A DNA stretch of 64,000 bases from Nocardia sp. BMG51109 (GCF_000526215.1 NZ_JAFQ01000004.1:4030001-4094000); one strand, 5' to 3'. Positions 43,653-52,774 are shown, counted from the stretch's first letter. A program made the numbers and translations. The notes: generated by a model from the sequence alone, not told the origin.

Positions 43653-44570
43653 TCAGGCGGCGGCGGTTCGAAGTGAACGCTCGTAGTTGTCGGGGCTTTG
43701 GTTCCCGATCGCGAAATGCCGCCGGGTAGTGTTGTAGAAGTTCATCCACTTGTCAACCGAGGCAACGAGTTCGGTTTTCGTGGCGTAGGTGTGGCGGTAG
43801 TAGTGTTCGTGCTTGAAACTCGACCACAGTGATTCGGAAGGGCTGTTGTCCCAGCATATTCCGGTCGCGCCCATCGACCGCCGCAGTTTGTGGCGCCAGC
43901 AGGCCTGGGCGGTGAGATGCGCGGTGAACTCGCCACCGCGGTCCGAGTGCAAGATCGTGCCCTGGACCCGGCCGCCGCGCACCGCGACCGCGGCATCGAT
44001 CGCTGTGGTGACCATGCCGGCGCCGATGTGATCGGCCAGGCTGTAGCCGAGCACCTTGCGGGTGTGGCCGTCACGGACCGCGCAGAGGAACATATCGCCC
44101 TGACCGCAGGTCAGATAGGTGATATCGGTCGTCCAGACGGCGTCGGGACGACCCTGATCGAAGCGGCGTTCCACCAGGTCCGGTGGGAACGACGCCGCCG
44201 GATCGGCCACGGTGGTCTTCACTTTGAACGTGCGAGGGCTGATGCCTTCCAGCCCGATACGGGTCATGATCTCGGCGACGGTCTCGGCCGAGACCCGCTC
44301 ACCCTGATCACGTAACTCGCCGGTGATCCGCGGTGATCCGTAGGTGCCGTGCGATTCGCGATGAACCGTGGCGATTTTCGTTTCCAGATCCGCGCGCCGC
44401 TGCTGGCGGTCGGTGAGAACCGTTGCCGCCCTGCGTTTCACATACGCGTAGTAGCCCGAGGCCGATACCTGCAACAGTCGTGCCATGCGGCGAACCGAAA
44501 ACCGTTGCCCCGCAGGCTGACCGGTACCGGCAACACCGGTGACATCGTCGGGGCCGGCGTACTTCACCAT
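43653..44570 (-). CDS. IS3-family transposase OrfB (DDE integrase core)
   Basis: A 305-residue integrase-core protein. The N-terminal RRMARLLQVSASGYYAYVKR is the usual OrfB start; the DDE triad is in VWTTDITYL, LHSDRGGEF and SPSESLWSSFKHEH. It ends FAIGNQSPDNYERSL. It overlaps orfA by TGATG, and the frame is open further upstream (to 44762) across the orfA A6G run, so an OrfAB fusion can be made by -1 slippage. Intact, so the element may still be mobile. Confidence 0.9.
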   Translation of the reverse strand: MVKYAGPDDVTGVAGTGQPAGQRFSVRRMARLLQVSASGYYAYVKRRAATVLTDRQQRRADLETKIATVHRESHGTYGSPRITGELRDQGERVSAETVAEIMTRIGLEGISPRTFKVKTTVADPAASFPPDLVERRFDQGRPDAVWTTDITYLTCGQGDMFLCAVRDGHTRKVLGYSLADHIGAGMVTTAIDAAVAVRGGRVQGTILHSDRGGEFTAHLTAQACWRHKLRRSMGATGICWDNSPSESLWSSFKHEHYYRHTYATKTELVASVDKWMNFYNTTRRHFAIGNQSPDNYERSLRTAAA

Positions 44571-44893
44571 CAGGCCGAACCGGGCCGGTTCGTCTGCATC
44601 GCGGCAAAGTACGCCGACGCTTTTTTCAGGAACGCGATGTCTTTGTCCTGCTCGGCGACCTGCCTTCGCAGTCGCGCCAGCTCGGCCCGCTCGGCGGCAT
44701 CCAAAGGCTTTTCCCCGTGGACCTCGGCGGCGGCGATCCTGCGCCGCTCGTCTTTGACCCACGTCCCCAGCAAACTCTCGTGAATACCCAGTTCCCGGGC
44801 GACTTCAGCGACCGTGCGACCCGAATCGATCACACGATGCGCAGCCTCGACCTTGTACTCGGCCGTGAACGACCGACGCTTACGAGGAGGCAT
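44570..44893 (-). CDS. IS3-family transposase OrfA (helix-turn-helix)
   Basis: A 107-residue protein. RRSFTAEYKVEAAHRVIDSG and VAEVARELGIHESLLGTWVK are the helix-turn-helix typical of IS3 OrfA, followed by a leucine-zipper-like LARLRRQVAEQDKDIAFLKK. Codons AAA AAA for the last two Lys form a run of six A then G (44620-44626), the probable slippage site into OrfB. Confidence 0.9.
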   Translation of the reverse strand: MPPRKRRSFTAEYKVEAAHRVIDSGRTVAEVARELGIHESLLGTWVKDERRRIAAAEVHGEKPLDAAERAELARLRRQVAEQDKDIAFLKKASAYFAAMQTNRPGSA

Positions 44894-44959
44894 GCAGACA
44901 TCCTTTCAACAGGATCGGTGATCCTGTCAACTCGGTGTCCATAACCCGGGGTGAACCTC

Positions 44960-45094
44960 AGCGTCGCTGACAAACGCAATGCGTTGTTCGTAGACGCGGC
45001 TACCGTTGCACACCCGGGAGACGACGGAGTACACCTGAGCCGCGACTCACACGAGCCGCTTTCAAGGCTGATCGCCCAAGAAATCGGCAGGTGA
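44960..45094 (+). pseudogene. C-terminal fragment of an SGNH/GDSL-type hydrolase
   Basis: The frame entering from the IS right end reads DKRNALFVDAATVAHPGDDG, then VHLSRDSHEPLSRLI and a stop. DGVHLSRDSH fits the C-terminal Asp-x-x-His block of SGNH hydrolases. The catalytic N-terminus is missing on the other side of the IS, so this is a remnant. Assignment rests on this short block only. Confidence 0.4.
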
Positions 45095-45115
45095 CGCAAT
45101 CGGCTCGAGACTCCC

Positions 45116-45226
45116 ATGAACCCGACCGGGCCAGCGCTCGTCTTCACCCCCGCCGAGTGGGACGCCTTCACTACGGGCATCAAGGGTGCCGGGACGTCCT
45201 CGAGCGCTTGGAGCGCGATTCGCTGA
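45116..45226 (+). pseudogene. DUF397-like fragment
   Basis: Thirty-six residues, MNPTGPALVFTPAEWDAF then TTGIKGAG, match the C-terminal half of DUF397 proteins, small actinobacterial proteins usually paired with XRE regulators. The N-terminal half and the expected final DGEFD are missing and no XRE gene is adjacent, so it is probably a relic. The region 45227-45427 holds nothing recognisable. Confidence 0.4.
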
Positions 45227-45427
45227 TGCGGACGTGGTACGACCGGTGAGTTATCCGGCGACGGGGATTGATACCTCCGAAATCGGCCGTTCCCCACGAC
45301 GGCCGGTACCGGACCACCCGCGATCCCCGTCGCACCCGGCGACCACGGCCGGTGCGCGACGGAGGTCCGCAGGATGCTCCGATACCGTTGCGGGACAGGG
45401 TATCCGACCGGCCCGGGTGGCTCGGAA

Positions 45428-45730
45428 TCAGTCGCTGGAGGGCAGGGCTTTGGCCTGCTTGATCTCCAAGGGGGTGTCGCCGACGGTGAGGGTGCCGGTA
45501 CCCGGTCGGGTGACGAGCAGTTCCGCCCCGGAATCGTGGACGTACCGTTTCCCGAGGGCGGTGCCGCCGGCGAAGCGGGGGTCGAGGTCGGCAGTGGCGC
45601 CGTTCTTCTCGCCGATCGGCACCATCGGCGTCCCGCCGCAGCGCAGGTCGTCGAGGGCGGTGGTGGTTCGGATGACGATGACCTGGGTTTCGCAGACCTG
45701 GCTCTCCAGGCGGGCGCCGCTGTTGATCAT
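45428..45730 (-). CDS. Small conserved-looking protein coupled to a CoA ligase
   Basis: A 100-residue protein, INSGARLESQVCETQVIVIR onward, with two cysteines (VCETQ and LRCGG) and a C-terminal beta-rich half GAELLVTRPGTGTLTVGDTP. Its ATG overlaps the ligase stop by four bases (ATGA), so it is made together with the ligase. No signal peptide or membrane segment. Not recognised; the tight coupling suggests an accessory role for the ligase or the acyl-CoA it makes. Confidence 0.7.
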   Translation of the reverse strand: MINSGARLESQVCETQVIVIRTTTALDDLRCGGTPMVPIGEKNGATADLDPRFAGGTALGKRYVHDSGAELLVTRPGTGTLTVGDTPLEIKQAKALPSSD

Positions 45731-47244
45731 GAGGTTTCCTCGATGGTCGGTTCGGTCGGGGTGAGTTCGTCGACGAGGCTGCGCCGCAACACTTTTCCCG
45801 TCGGTGTGGTGGGTAGTTGCGTGCGGAAGACGACGCGATCGGGTGTACGGGAGCCGCGGAGGCTGGCGCGCACGTAGTCGCGCAGGGTGTCCGGTTCGGG
45901 GGTGGCGTCGGGTGCCGGGACGACGACGGCGACGATGCTCTGGCCCCACTGCGGGTCCGCGATACCGACCACCGCCGCCTCACGGACCTGCGGGTGCTCG
46001 ACGAGGACGTCCTCGAGTTCGGCCGGTGCGATGTTCTCGCCACCGCGGATGATGGTGTCGTCGCTACGGCCGGCGAGGAACAGGTAGCCGTCCTCGTCGA
46101 GGGCGGCGAGATCCTTGGTGGGGAACCAGCCGTCGGCATCGAGCACGGAGCCGATTCCGGCGTAGAAACCCGACACCTGAGGGCCCCGGACGAACAGTTC
46201 ACCGGTCTCGCCGGGGGCGGCCGCCGCGCCGTCCGCGCCACGGATGTCCAGCTCGATGCCGGGAACCGCCCGGCCGACCGATGCCAGCCGTCTCGCGACG
46301 GCCGGGTCGTCGGCGTCATAGGCGATGCGGTGGTCGTCGGGGGTGAGCACGGTGATGGTCGAACTGGTCTCGGTGAGGCCGTAGGCATTCACCAGCCCGA
46401 CGCCGGGGAGCAGCTCGAGCGTTCTGCGCACGAGCGGCAGCGGGGCCTTCGAACCGCCGTAGGCGAGGGTGCGCAGGGTCGGCAGCGCCGTCGGTGTGCT
46501 GTCCAGCGCGGTGACGATCCGGTCGAGCATGGTGGGCACCACGGTGGCGTTGGTGATCTTCTCGTCGTTCACCAGGCCGATCCAGCGGTGCGGGTCGAAG
46601 TGCCTGAGGTACACCATCTTCCGGCCGGCGTACAGAGTGGACAGCGCCGCCCCGACGCCCGCGATGTGATAGGGCGGCACGCAGATCAGTGCGGCGTCAC
46701 TGGGATCGGCCGAGCCGAAGTCGACGGTGCCCATGACGTAGCCGGTCAGGTTGGCGTGCGTCAGTTGCACCGCCTTGGGGCGTGCCGTCGTGCCCGAGGT
46801 GAACAGCACGACCGCGATGTCCTCGGGGGCGGGCTCGGCGGTTTCCGTCGCCGTCGCTCCGGCCCGGGTAGCGGCGAGAAACCGGTCGGAGTCGATGATC
46901 CGTGTGTCCGCGCCCTCGACCGCGCCGGCGTATTCGGCATCGACCACCACCAGGGGAGCGGGCAGCCGGTCGATCAGCTCGCGCAGGGCCGGGGCGCTGA
47001 GGCGGTAGTTCAGCGGGGTGAACGCCCGCCCCGCCCGGGCGGCCCCGAACGCCAGCAGGGGCACCATGATGCCGCCGGTGCCGACATACGCGACGTGGCC
47101 GACGTCCGGCGAACCGATCAGGCTCGCCGCGCCTCGGGTCATATCGCCCAGTTCCGCCGCGGTGACCCGCACGCCGTCGGAGACCACCGCGACCCGGTCG
47201 GGGTCGCTCGTCTCGACCATGTCGAGCAACAACGTAATGCTCAA
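45727..47244 (-). CDS. Acyl-CoA synthetase (AMP-dependent CoA ligase)
   Basis: A 505-residue adenylate-forming ligase. The P-loop is LFTSGTTARPKAV, the central motif is NAYGLTETSS, and TTPTGKVLRRSLV carries the catalytic Lys near the C-terminus. The start is probably TTG at 47244, since GAGGTG lies upstream at the right distance; an ATG at 47220 is the alternative (497 residues). It lies downstream of the CoA transferase gene on the same strand. Both can activate an acid, so the unit may handle two different acids or recycle CoA. Confidence 0.88.
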   Translation of the reverse strand: MSITLLLDMVETSDPDRVAVVSDGVRVTAAELGDMTRGAASLIGSPDVGHVAYVGTGGIMVPLLAFGAARAGRAFTPLNYRLSAPALRELIDRLPAPLVVVDAEYAGAVEGADTRIIDSDRFLAATRAGATATETAEPAPEDIAVVLFTSGTTARPKAVQLTHANLTGYVMGTVDFGSADPSDAALICVPPYHIAGVGAALSTLYAGRKMVYLRHFDPHRWIGLVNDEKITNATVVPTMLDRIVTALDSTPTALPTLRTLAYGGSKAPLPLVRRTLELLPGVGLVNAYGLTETSSTITVLTPDDHRIAYDADDPAVARRLASVGRAVPGIELDIRGADGAAAAPGETGELFVRGPQVSGFYAGIGSVLDADGWFPTKDLAALDEDGYLFLAGRSDDTIIRGGENIAPAELEDVLVEHPQVREAAVVGIADPQWGQSIVAVVVPAPDATPEPDTLRDYVRASLRGSRTPDRVVFRTQLPTTPTGKVLRRSLVDELTPTEPTIEETS

Positions 47245-47381
47245 ATCCTCACCTCGCCAGGGCTGTTCACCGCACCCGCAATGGTGATGTTCACGAAAGG
47301 GGAAGTGCGGCCGTCTCGCCCGGGTGCGGTGGAACGGCCGCGTGCCGCAACAGGGAACGCGTGACGGCTCAGGGGCCCGCG

Positions 47382-48602
47382 CTAGAGGATGGCGCCTGCG
47401 TCCTTGGCGGCGGTGATCTCGTCCCAGTCCATGCCCAGTTCGAGCAGGATGGTCTCGGTGTGCTCGCCGTACTGGGGTGCGCGGCTCGGCGGCGCCGGCT
47501 GCTCGTCGAATTGCACCGGCGCGCTGACGGTTCGGAAGGTCTTGCCGGTGTCGTCGGTGACCGTCATGAGGTAGCCGTTGGCGGCCACCTGCGGGTCGTC
47601 GAGGACCTCCTGCGGGCTGGCCAGGGTGGCCCAGACCGCGGGCTCGTCGGCCAGCACCTTCTGCCACTCGGCGAGATCCCGTTCGGCGAAGGTCCTGCGC
47701 AGTTCTGCGGTGGCTGCCTCCTGGTTGACGACCAGATTGGCCAGCGGGGTGAACCGTTCGTCGGTGGCCAGGTCGGGCTTGCCGATGCGCTCGCAGAAGC
47801 CCTTCCAGAAGCGGTCGGCCTGGAGCAGCATCAGCTGCACCCAGCGCCCGTCGCGGGTCTTGTAGCGGTTGACCGCCGGATTCAGGGAGGTTCCGGCGGG
47901 ACCGGCCGGAATGCGGTCGATGTCGTAGTAGTCGGCGGCCGCGATATCGGGCGCCACGGCCCACATCCCTTGGGCCAGTAGCGAACTGTCCACGAGGGGC
48001 GCGTGTCCGGTGCGCTCGCGATGGAACAGCGCGGCCGCGATGCCGCCGGCGAGGGTGATGCCGCCCTGGAGATCGCCGAACGCCGGTCCCTGGGTGACCG
48101 GGAACTCGACGTCCGGCGGAGTCAGGGCGTACGCCACGCCGGCGCGGGCGAGGTAGCTGGCGGCATCGAACCCGCCCCGGTCCCGCTCGGGCCCCCGGCT
48201 GCCGTGACCGCTGCCGCGCGCGATGATCACGTTCGGGTTGAACTCCCGGATCCGCTCGACCGTCAGCCCGGCGCGCTCGAGCGGGCCCGGCAGCCAGTTG
48301 GTCAGGAAGACATCGGCATTCGCGATCAGCTTGCCGACGATCTCGCGCCCCCGCTCGGACTTGAGATCCACGCCGATGCTGCGCTTGCCGTGGTTGCCGA
48401 GCTCCATCATGAAATTGGCCCGCACCGGCGACTGCGCGGGATCGAGCCCGCCGACGACCAGGGCGCGGCACGGATCGCCGCCCTGGGTGTCCTCGATCTT
48501 GACAACGTCCGCGCCCCAATCCGCCAGCGCGGCGCCGCCGCTGGGGACGTATGTCCACGACGCGAGTTCGACGATCCGGATGCCGTTGAGCAGACCCGAC
48601 AT
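47382..48602 (-). CDS. CaiB/BaiF (family III) CoA transferase
   Basis: A 406-residue family III CoA transferase. The N-terminal GIRIVELASWTYVPSGGAAL and LADWGADVVKIED are signature segments; the active-site Asp is probably in ERDRGGFDAASY. It moves CoA between two acids without ATP. AAGGGAG lies before the ATG at 48602. A perfect regional operator lies 45 bp upstream, in the divergent promoter shared with the aldehyde dehydrogenase. Full-length, unlike the relic at 17876-18034. Confidence 0.9.
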   Translation of the reverse strand: MSGLLNGIRIVELASWTYVPSGGAALADWGADVVKIEDTQGGDPCRALVVGGLDPAQSPVRANFMMELGNHGKRSIGVDLKSERGREIVGKLIANADVFLTNWLPGPLERAGLTVERIREFNPNVIIARGSGHGSRGPERDRGGFDAASYLARAGVAYALTPPDVEFPVTQGPAFGDLQGGITLAGGIAAALFHRERTGHAPLVDSSLLAQGMWAVAPDIAAADYYDIDRIPAGPAGTSLNPAVNRYKTRDGRWVQLMLLQADRFWKGFCERIGKPDLATDERFTPLANLVVNQEAATAELRRTFAERDLAEWQKVLADEPAVWATLASPQEVLDDPQVAANGYLMTVTDDTGKTFRTVSAPVQFDEQPAPPSRAPQYGEHTETILLELGMDWDEITAAKDAGAIL

Positions 48603-48646
48603 AGGTGCTCCCTTTCCTGCGATTGCCACCTACCTTGAAGAACTAT

Positions 48647-48663
48647 ACGGTAATGATTACAGT
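48647..48663. promoter_or_regulatory. Perfect operator-like repeat in the CoA-transferase/ALDH divergent promoter
   Basis: ACGGTA-ATGAT-TACAGT matches all specified positions. It lies 45 bp from the CoA transferase start and 148 bp from the aldehyde dehydrogenase start. Confidence 0.6.
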
Positions 48664-48810
48664 TAGTCATCCAGGATGGAGTCCCGGGTGGGCCTTGGAC
48701 AGCGTCGTCCGACGGGGATCGATGCCGCTCCCCGCGGCCCGGAGGCGACCCACCCGCCGCGCGGCCGGTGGCCCGGCCCGACAACCGCGGCCGGGTGATC
48801 AGGAGGAGAT

Positions 48811-50352
48811 GTGAACGACATCGTCGGGCAAAGCCCGGCTCCCAGTACGGTTTTGGGGCGCCGGGTCGCCGAGCGAGCCGAGTCCCGCATGCTCGTGGAC
48901 GGAGAGTTGACCGGATCGGTCGCCGGTGCCACCTTCGACAACGCCAGCCCCGCGACCGGCGCGGTGCTCGGCAGCACGGCCGCGGCGGTCACGGAGGACA
49001 TGCTGCGGGCGATCGCCGCGGCACGCCGCGCGTTCGACGAGACCGACTGGCCGACGAACCGTGCGCTGCGGCGGCGGTGCCTGGATCAGCTGCAGCAGGC
49101 CCTGGAGTCGGAGAAACAGGAACTCGGCGAGGAACTCGTCGCCGAGGTCGGCTGCCCGGTCATGACGCTGGGCAACGCCCAGCTGGACTGGCCGCTGGCG
49201 GACGCGCTGCGCTACCCGTCGCGGCTGATCGACGAGTTCGACTGGGAACGGACGCTCGACGGTGGCGGCCTGTTCGGCGACCGCAACGTGCGCACGGTGG
49301 TGCAGGAGCCGGTCGGGGTGGTGGCGGCGATCTGCCCGTCGAACTATCCGATCGAGGTGGTGCTCAACAAGCTGGGCCCGGCGCTGGCGGCGGGAAATAC
49401 CGTGGTGCTCAAGCCGGATCCGAACACGCCGTGGAACGCCACCCGGCTCGGCCGGATCATCGCCGAGTTCACCGACATTCCGCCGGGCGTCGTCAATGTC
49501 GTTCCCACACCGTCGAACGAGGTCGCCGGGTTGCTGGGCACCGATCCCCGGGTCGATATGGTCTCCTTCACGGGGTCGACGGCGGTCGGCCGCACGCTCA
49601 TGCGGCTGGGTGCCGACACCATGAAGCGGACCTTCCTCGAACTGGGCGGGAAGTCGGCGCTGATCGTCCTGGACGACGCCGACCCGGCGGCCGCGATACG
49701 CAGCGCGGCCGGTGTTTGCGCGCACGCGGGCCAGGCGTGCGCCGCCACCACCCGGATGCTGGTGCACCGGTCGACGTTCGACGACATGGTCGCCGGCGTC
49801 GCGTCGGCGTTCGAGGCCGTGCCGGTGGGTGATCCGGCGCTGCCGGAGACCCTGGTGGGCCCGGTGATCAGCGCCGCGCAGCGCAAGCGTGTCCTCGACG
49901 CGTGCACCCGCGCCACCGCGGACGGCGCCCGTCTGGTCACCGGTGGCGGCGCGGTGCGGACATTGCCGCCCGAGCTGGCGGGCGGGCACTACGTCGAGCC
50001 GACGGTGTTCGTATGTGACGATCCCGGCCTGCCGATCGCCCAGGAGGAGATCTTCGGGCCGGTGCTGGTGATGATCCCGTTCGACGAGGACGACGACGCC
50101 GTGCGGATCGCCAACGACAGCGCCTACGGCCTGGCCGGTGCGGTGCTGTCGGCGTCGACCGACCGGGGCATGGCCGTCGCGCGCCGCATCCGGACCGGTG
50201 CGATCGGCGTCAACGGCGGCATGTTCTACGGCGCGGACGCTCCGTTCGGCGGCTACAAGAACAGTGGCGTGGGCCGCCAGTGCGGCCTCGAGGGTTTCCG
50301 GCAGTACCTGGAGACCAAGACCATCGGCTGCCGAATTCCCCGGCAGCGCTGA
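48811..50352 (+). CDS. Aldehyde dehydrogenase family protein
   Basis: A 513-residue NAD(P)-dependent aldehyde dehydrogenase. The general base Glu is in FLELGGKSAL and the nucleophilic Cys in AHAGQACAATTR; VSFTGSTAVGR is the cofactor-binding segment. It oxidises an aldehyde to an acid, which could then be activated by the neighbouring ligase or CoA transferase. GTG start after AGGAGGAG. The unit continues with a mycofactocin-type SDR, a rubredoxin and a reductase, so alcohol to aldehyde to acid oxidation is plausible. Confidence 0.92.
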   Translation: MNDIVGQSPAPSTVLGRRVAERAESRMLVDGELTGSVAGATFDNASPATGAVLGSTAAAVTEDMLRAIAAARRAFDETDWPTNRALRRRCLDQLQQALESEKQELGEELVAEVGCPVMTLGNAQLDWPLADALRYPSRLIDEFDWERTLDGGGLFGDRNVRTVVQEPVGVVAAICPSNYPIEVVLNKLGPALAAGNTVVLKPDPNTPWNATRLGRIIAEFTDIPPGVVNVVPTPSNEVAGLLGTDPRVDMVSFTGSTAVGRTLMRLGADTMKRTFLELGGKSALIVLDDADPAAAIRSAAGVCAHAGQACAATTRMLVHRSTFDDMVAGVASAFEAVPVGDPALPETLVGPVISAAQRKRVLDACTRATADGARLVTGGGAVRTLPPELAGGHYVEPTVFVCDDPGLPIAQEEIFGPVLVMIPFDEDDDAVRIANDSAYGLAGAVLSASTDRGMAVARRIRTGAIGVNGGMFYGADAPFGGYKNSGVGRQCGLEGFRQYLETKTIGCRIPRQR

Positions 50353-50392
50353 CCGATTCGCGGCCGACCGCTAGAACGAGAGGATGCCTCCA

Positions 50393-51241
50393 GTGGGTAA
50401 ATTGGACAACAAGGTCGCGGTGGTATCGGGCGCCGCGCGCGGGCAGGGGCGGTCGCACGCGATCAATCTCGCTGCCGAGGGCGCGAGCATCATCGCCCTG
50501 GACATCTGCGCCGACCTCGAGGGCAACACCTATCCGCTGGCCCGCCCGGAGGACCTGGAGGAGACCGCGCGGCTGGTCGAGAAGGAAGGCGTCCGCGCGC
50601 ATCCCGTGATCGTCGACGTGGGGGAACGCAGCGCGGTCCGGAGCGCCGTGGCCGAGGGGGTCGAGGCGCTGGGCCGGCTCGACGTCGTGGTGGCGAACGC
50701 CGGAATCTCCGCGATGGGGAAGGGGCAGACGCTGCGGTCGTGGTCGGACACCATCGATACCGATCTGGTGGGCGTGTTCAACGTCGTGCAGGCCAGTCTG
50801 CCGTATCTCGACGCCGGGGCGTCCATCATCGCGACCGGGTCGCTGGCGGCCCAATTGGGTAGTTCGACCAAGCAGGGTCCCGGTGGCTCGGCGTACAGCT
50901 TCGCGAAACAGGTTGTCGCACACTACGTCAACGATCTGTCGATCCAACTGGCGAAGCAGTCGATCCGGGTCAACGCCGTCCATCCGACCAACGTGAACAC
51001 CGCCATGCTGCACAACGAGGGCATGTACAAGGTGTTCCGCCCGGACAAGGAGTCGCCGACGCGCGAGGAGGCCGAGGTGGCGTTCCCGGCGATGCAGGCG
51101 ATGCCGGTCCCGTACATCGAGCCGCAGGACGTCTCCGAACTCGTGGTCTTCCTGGCCAGTGACGCGGCGCGCTACATCACCGGCAGCCAGGTCCGCGTGG
51201 ACGCGGGCGGTTTCGTCAAGGCCGTGCCCTGGGGCAAATAG
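50393..51241 (+). CDS. Mycofactocin-type SDR family oxidoreductase
   Basis: A 282-residue short-chain dehydrogenase. [17 protein letters not shown] is the cofactor motif with the GAARGQG signature of mycofactocin-linked members, and [16 protein letters not shown] is the family-specific insert; the catalytic YSFAK follows. The GTG at 50393 is chosen because GAGAGG then lies nine bases upstream, while at the ATG 50384 it would abut the start. It probably oxidises an alcohol whose aldehyde goes to the preceding dehydrogenase. Confidence 0.88.
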   Translation: MGKLDNKVAVVSGAARGQGRSHAINLAAEGASIIALDICADLEGNTYPLARPEDLEETARLVEKEGVRAHPVIVDVGERSAVRSAVAEGVEALGRLDVVVANAGISAMGKGQTLRSWSDTIDTDLVGVFNVVQASLPYLDAGASIIATGSLAAQLGSSTKQGPGGSAYSFAKQVVAHYVNDLSIQLAKQSIRVNAVHPTNVNTAMLHNEGMYKVFRPDKESPTREEAEVAFPAMQAMPVPYIEPQDVSELVVFLASDAARYITGSQVRVDAGGFVKAVPWGK

Positions 51242-51248
51242 GAGAACG

Positions 51249-51440
51249 ATGAACGAGACCACGACCACCTACAAGTTGTATCGCTGCGTGATCTGTGGAT
51301 TCGAATACGACGAGGAGCTGGGCTGGCCCGACGACGGCATCGCGCCCGGCACCCGCTGGGACGACATCCCGGACGACTGGACGTGCCCGGACTGCGGCGC
51401 CGAGAAGTCCGACTTCGAGATGGTGGAGGTGAACCGGTGA
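51249..51440 (+). CDS. Rubredoxin
   Basis: A 63-residue rubredoxin. The two iron-binding pairs are [10 protein letters not shown] and [11 protein letters not shown] (C-x2-C each). It carries single electrons to an oxygenase such as an alkane hydroxylase or a P450. GGAGAACG precedes the ATG. Its stop overlaps the GTG of the reductase gene (GTGA), so the two are co-translated as an electron-transfer pair. Possible acceptors in the window are the two P450s; no alkane hydroxylase gene is seen. Confidence 0.93.
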   Translation: MNETTTTYKLYRCVICGFEYDEELGWPDDGIAPGTRWDDIPDDWTCPDCGAEKSDFEMVEVNR

Positions 51441-52729
51441 CGGTCCTGCCCGACGGCCGCGTCGTCATCGCCGGCACCGGGATCGCCGGGGCCACGGCGG
51501 CGGAAACCCTGCGCAAGGAGGGGTTCACGGGATCGGTCGTCGTGGTCGGCGACGACCCCTCGCTGCCGTATCGGCGACCGATGGTGTCGAAGGAACTGCT
51601 GTCCGGCGCGGCGGCCGCGGACAAGGCGTTGCTGCGTCCCGCGGATTTCTGGTCCGGGCGCGACATCGATCTCCGCGCCGGGACGTCCGTGCGCGCGATC
51701 GATGTGGCCGCGGCCCGGGTGGAGTGCGGCGACGGCACCGAGCTGCCGTACGACGCGCTGATCCTGGCGACCGGCGGCCGGCCGCGCCGGCTGGACGCGC
51801 TGTTCGCCGACGGGCACTGCCTGCGCCACATGCACGATGTCGCCCCGCTGCGCACCGCGCTCGAGCGGGGCGCGGCCGGCGGCGCGGCGTCGCTGGTGAT
51901 CGTCGGCGGGGGACTGGTGGGTATGGAGGTGGCGGCGTCGGCCCGCGCGCTGGGTGCGGACGTCACGGTCCTCGAGGCGGGCGAGCGCATTCTCGAACGC
52001 GTACTGCCGGAACCGGTCTCCGCCGCCTACGAGCGACTGCACCGTGACCGCGGCGTCGCGGTGCACACCGGGGTGCGGTTGGCCGGCGCGGACGATGCGG
52101 CCGGCCGGACCCGGGTGCGGGTCACCGACGGTCGCGAGTGGATCGCCGACGCCGTCGTCGTCGCGGTGGGGATGACGCCCAACGACGAATCGGCCGAACG
52201 GGCCGGTCTGGCGGTCGCCGACGGCATCGTCGTCGACGAGTTCTGCGCCACGTCGGCATCCGGCGTCTACGCCGCGGGTGACGTCGCGCGTTTCCCGAAC
52301 CGGATCCTCGGCGGCACCGAACGCGTCGAGCACTGGAACCACGCCCAGGCGCACGGTGCGGCGGCGGCGCGCAGTGTGCTCGGGGCGGCGACGCCGTACG
52401 AGGAGGTGCCGTGGTGCTGGACCACCCAGTTCGGCCGGACCTTGCAGATATCCGGCTGGCCGGGGGCGGGGGCCGAGGTGATCGTGCACGGCGATCCCGG
52501 CGACGGCGACTTCCTGGCGCTGTGCCTGACGGACGATCGCCTGGTCGGAGCCCTCGGTGCCGGTCGTCCGCGCGAGGTGCGGGCGGCGCGGTCGCTGATC
52601 GGGGACGGGCCGTTCGTACCGCGCGAACTGCTTCGCCGCGACGACGTCGACCTTGTCGAGATGGCCGCCACACCAGAGCGATTCGGTGCACGACCGATAG
52701 CGGAGTCACACCGGAACGCCGTCACGTAG
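51437..52729 (+). CDS. FAD-dependent rubredoxin/ferredoxin reductase
   Basis: A 430-residue pyridine-nucleotide-disulfide-type oxidoreductase. The FAD motif is [15 protein letters not shown] at residues 10-24, the NAD(P)H motif is [20 protein letters not shown] (about 155-175), and [11 protein letters not shown] is the C-terminal FAD site. There are no redox-active cysteines, which fits rubredoxin or ferredoxin reductases. GTG start at 51437 overlaps the rubredoxin stop; GGTGGAGG lies upstream. It feeds NAD(P)H electrons to the rubredoxin. Confidence 0.9.
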   Translation: MTVLPDGRVVIAGTGIAGATAAETLRKEGFTGSVVVVGDDPSLPYRRPMVSKELLSGAAAADKALLRPADFWSGRDIDLRAGTSVRAIDVAAARVECGDGTELPYDALILATGGRPRRLDALFADGHCLRHMHDVAPLRTALERGAAGGAASLVIVGGGLVGMEVAASARALGADVTVLEAGERILERVLPEPVSAAYERLHRDRGVAVHTGVRLAGADDAAGRTRVRVTDGREWIADAVVVAVGMTPNDESAERAGLAVADGIVVDEFCATSASGVYAAGDVARFPNRILGGTERVEHWNHAQAHGAAAARSVLGAATPYEEVPWCWTTQFGRTLQISGWPGAGAEVIVHGDPGDGDFLALCLTDDRLVGALGAGRPREVRAARSLIGDGPFVPRELLRRDDVDLVEMAATPERFGARPIAESHRNAVT

Positions 52730-52757
52730 TAGCCGAGGTGAGCATTTCGGAGACTGT

Positions 52758-52774
52758 ACTGTATGACACACTGT
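52758..52774. promoter_or_regulatory. Operator-like repeat upstream of the thiolase unit
   Basis: ACTGTA-TGACA-CACTGT matches 9 of 10 specified positions and lies 67 bp before the thiolase ATG at 52842. Further ACTGTA half-sites flank it (52753, 52770), and the segment is AT-rich as a promoter would be. Confidence 0.5.

Larger units (their letters stand above)
43613..44960 (-). mobile_element. IS3-family insertion sequence, 1348 bp
   Basis: The ends are inverted repeats of about 25 bp: TGAGGTTCACCCCGAATGAT at the left (43613 on) and, on the other strand from 44960, TGAGGTTCACCCCGGGTTAT, each followed by GGACA, 22 of 25 identical. Between them are orfA and orfB of an IS3-type transposase. No target-site duplication is seen (CAT on the left, GCG on the right) and the flanks do not join into one gene, so the element has been involved in a deletion. 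Confidence 0.88.
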
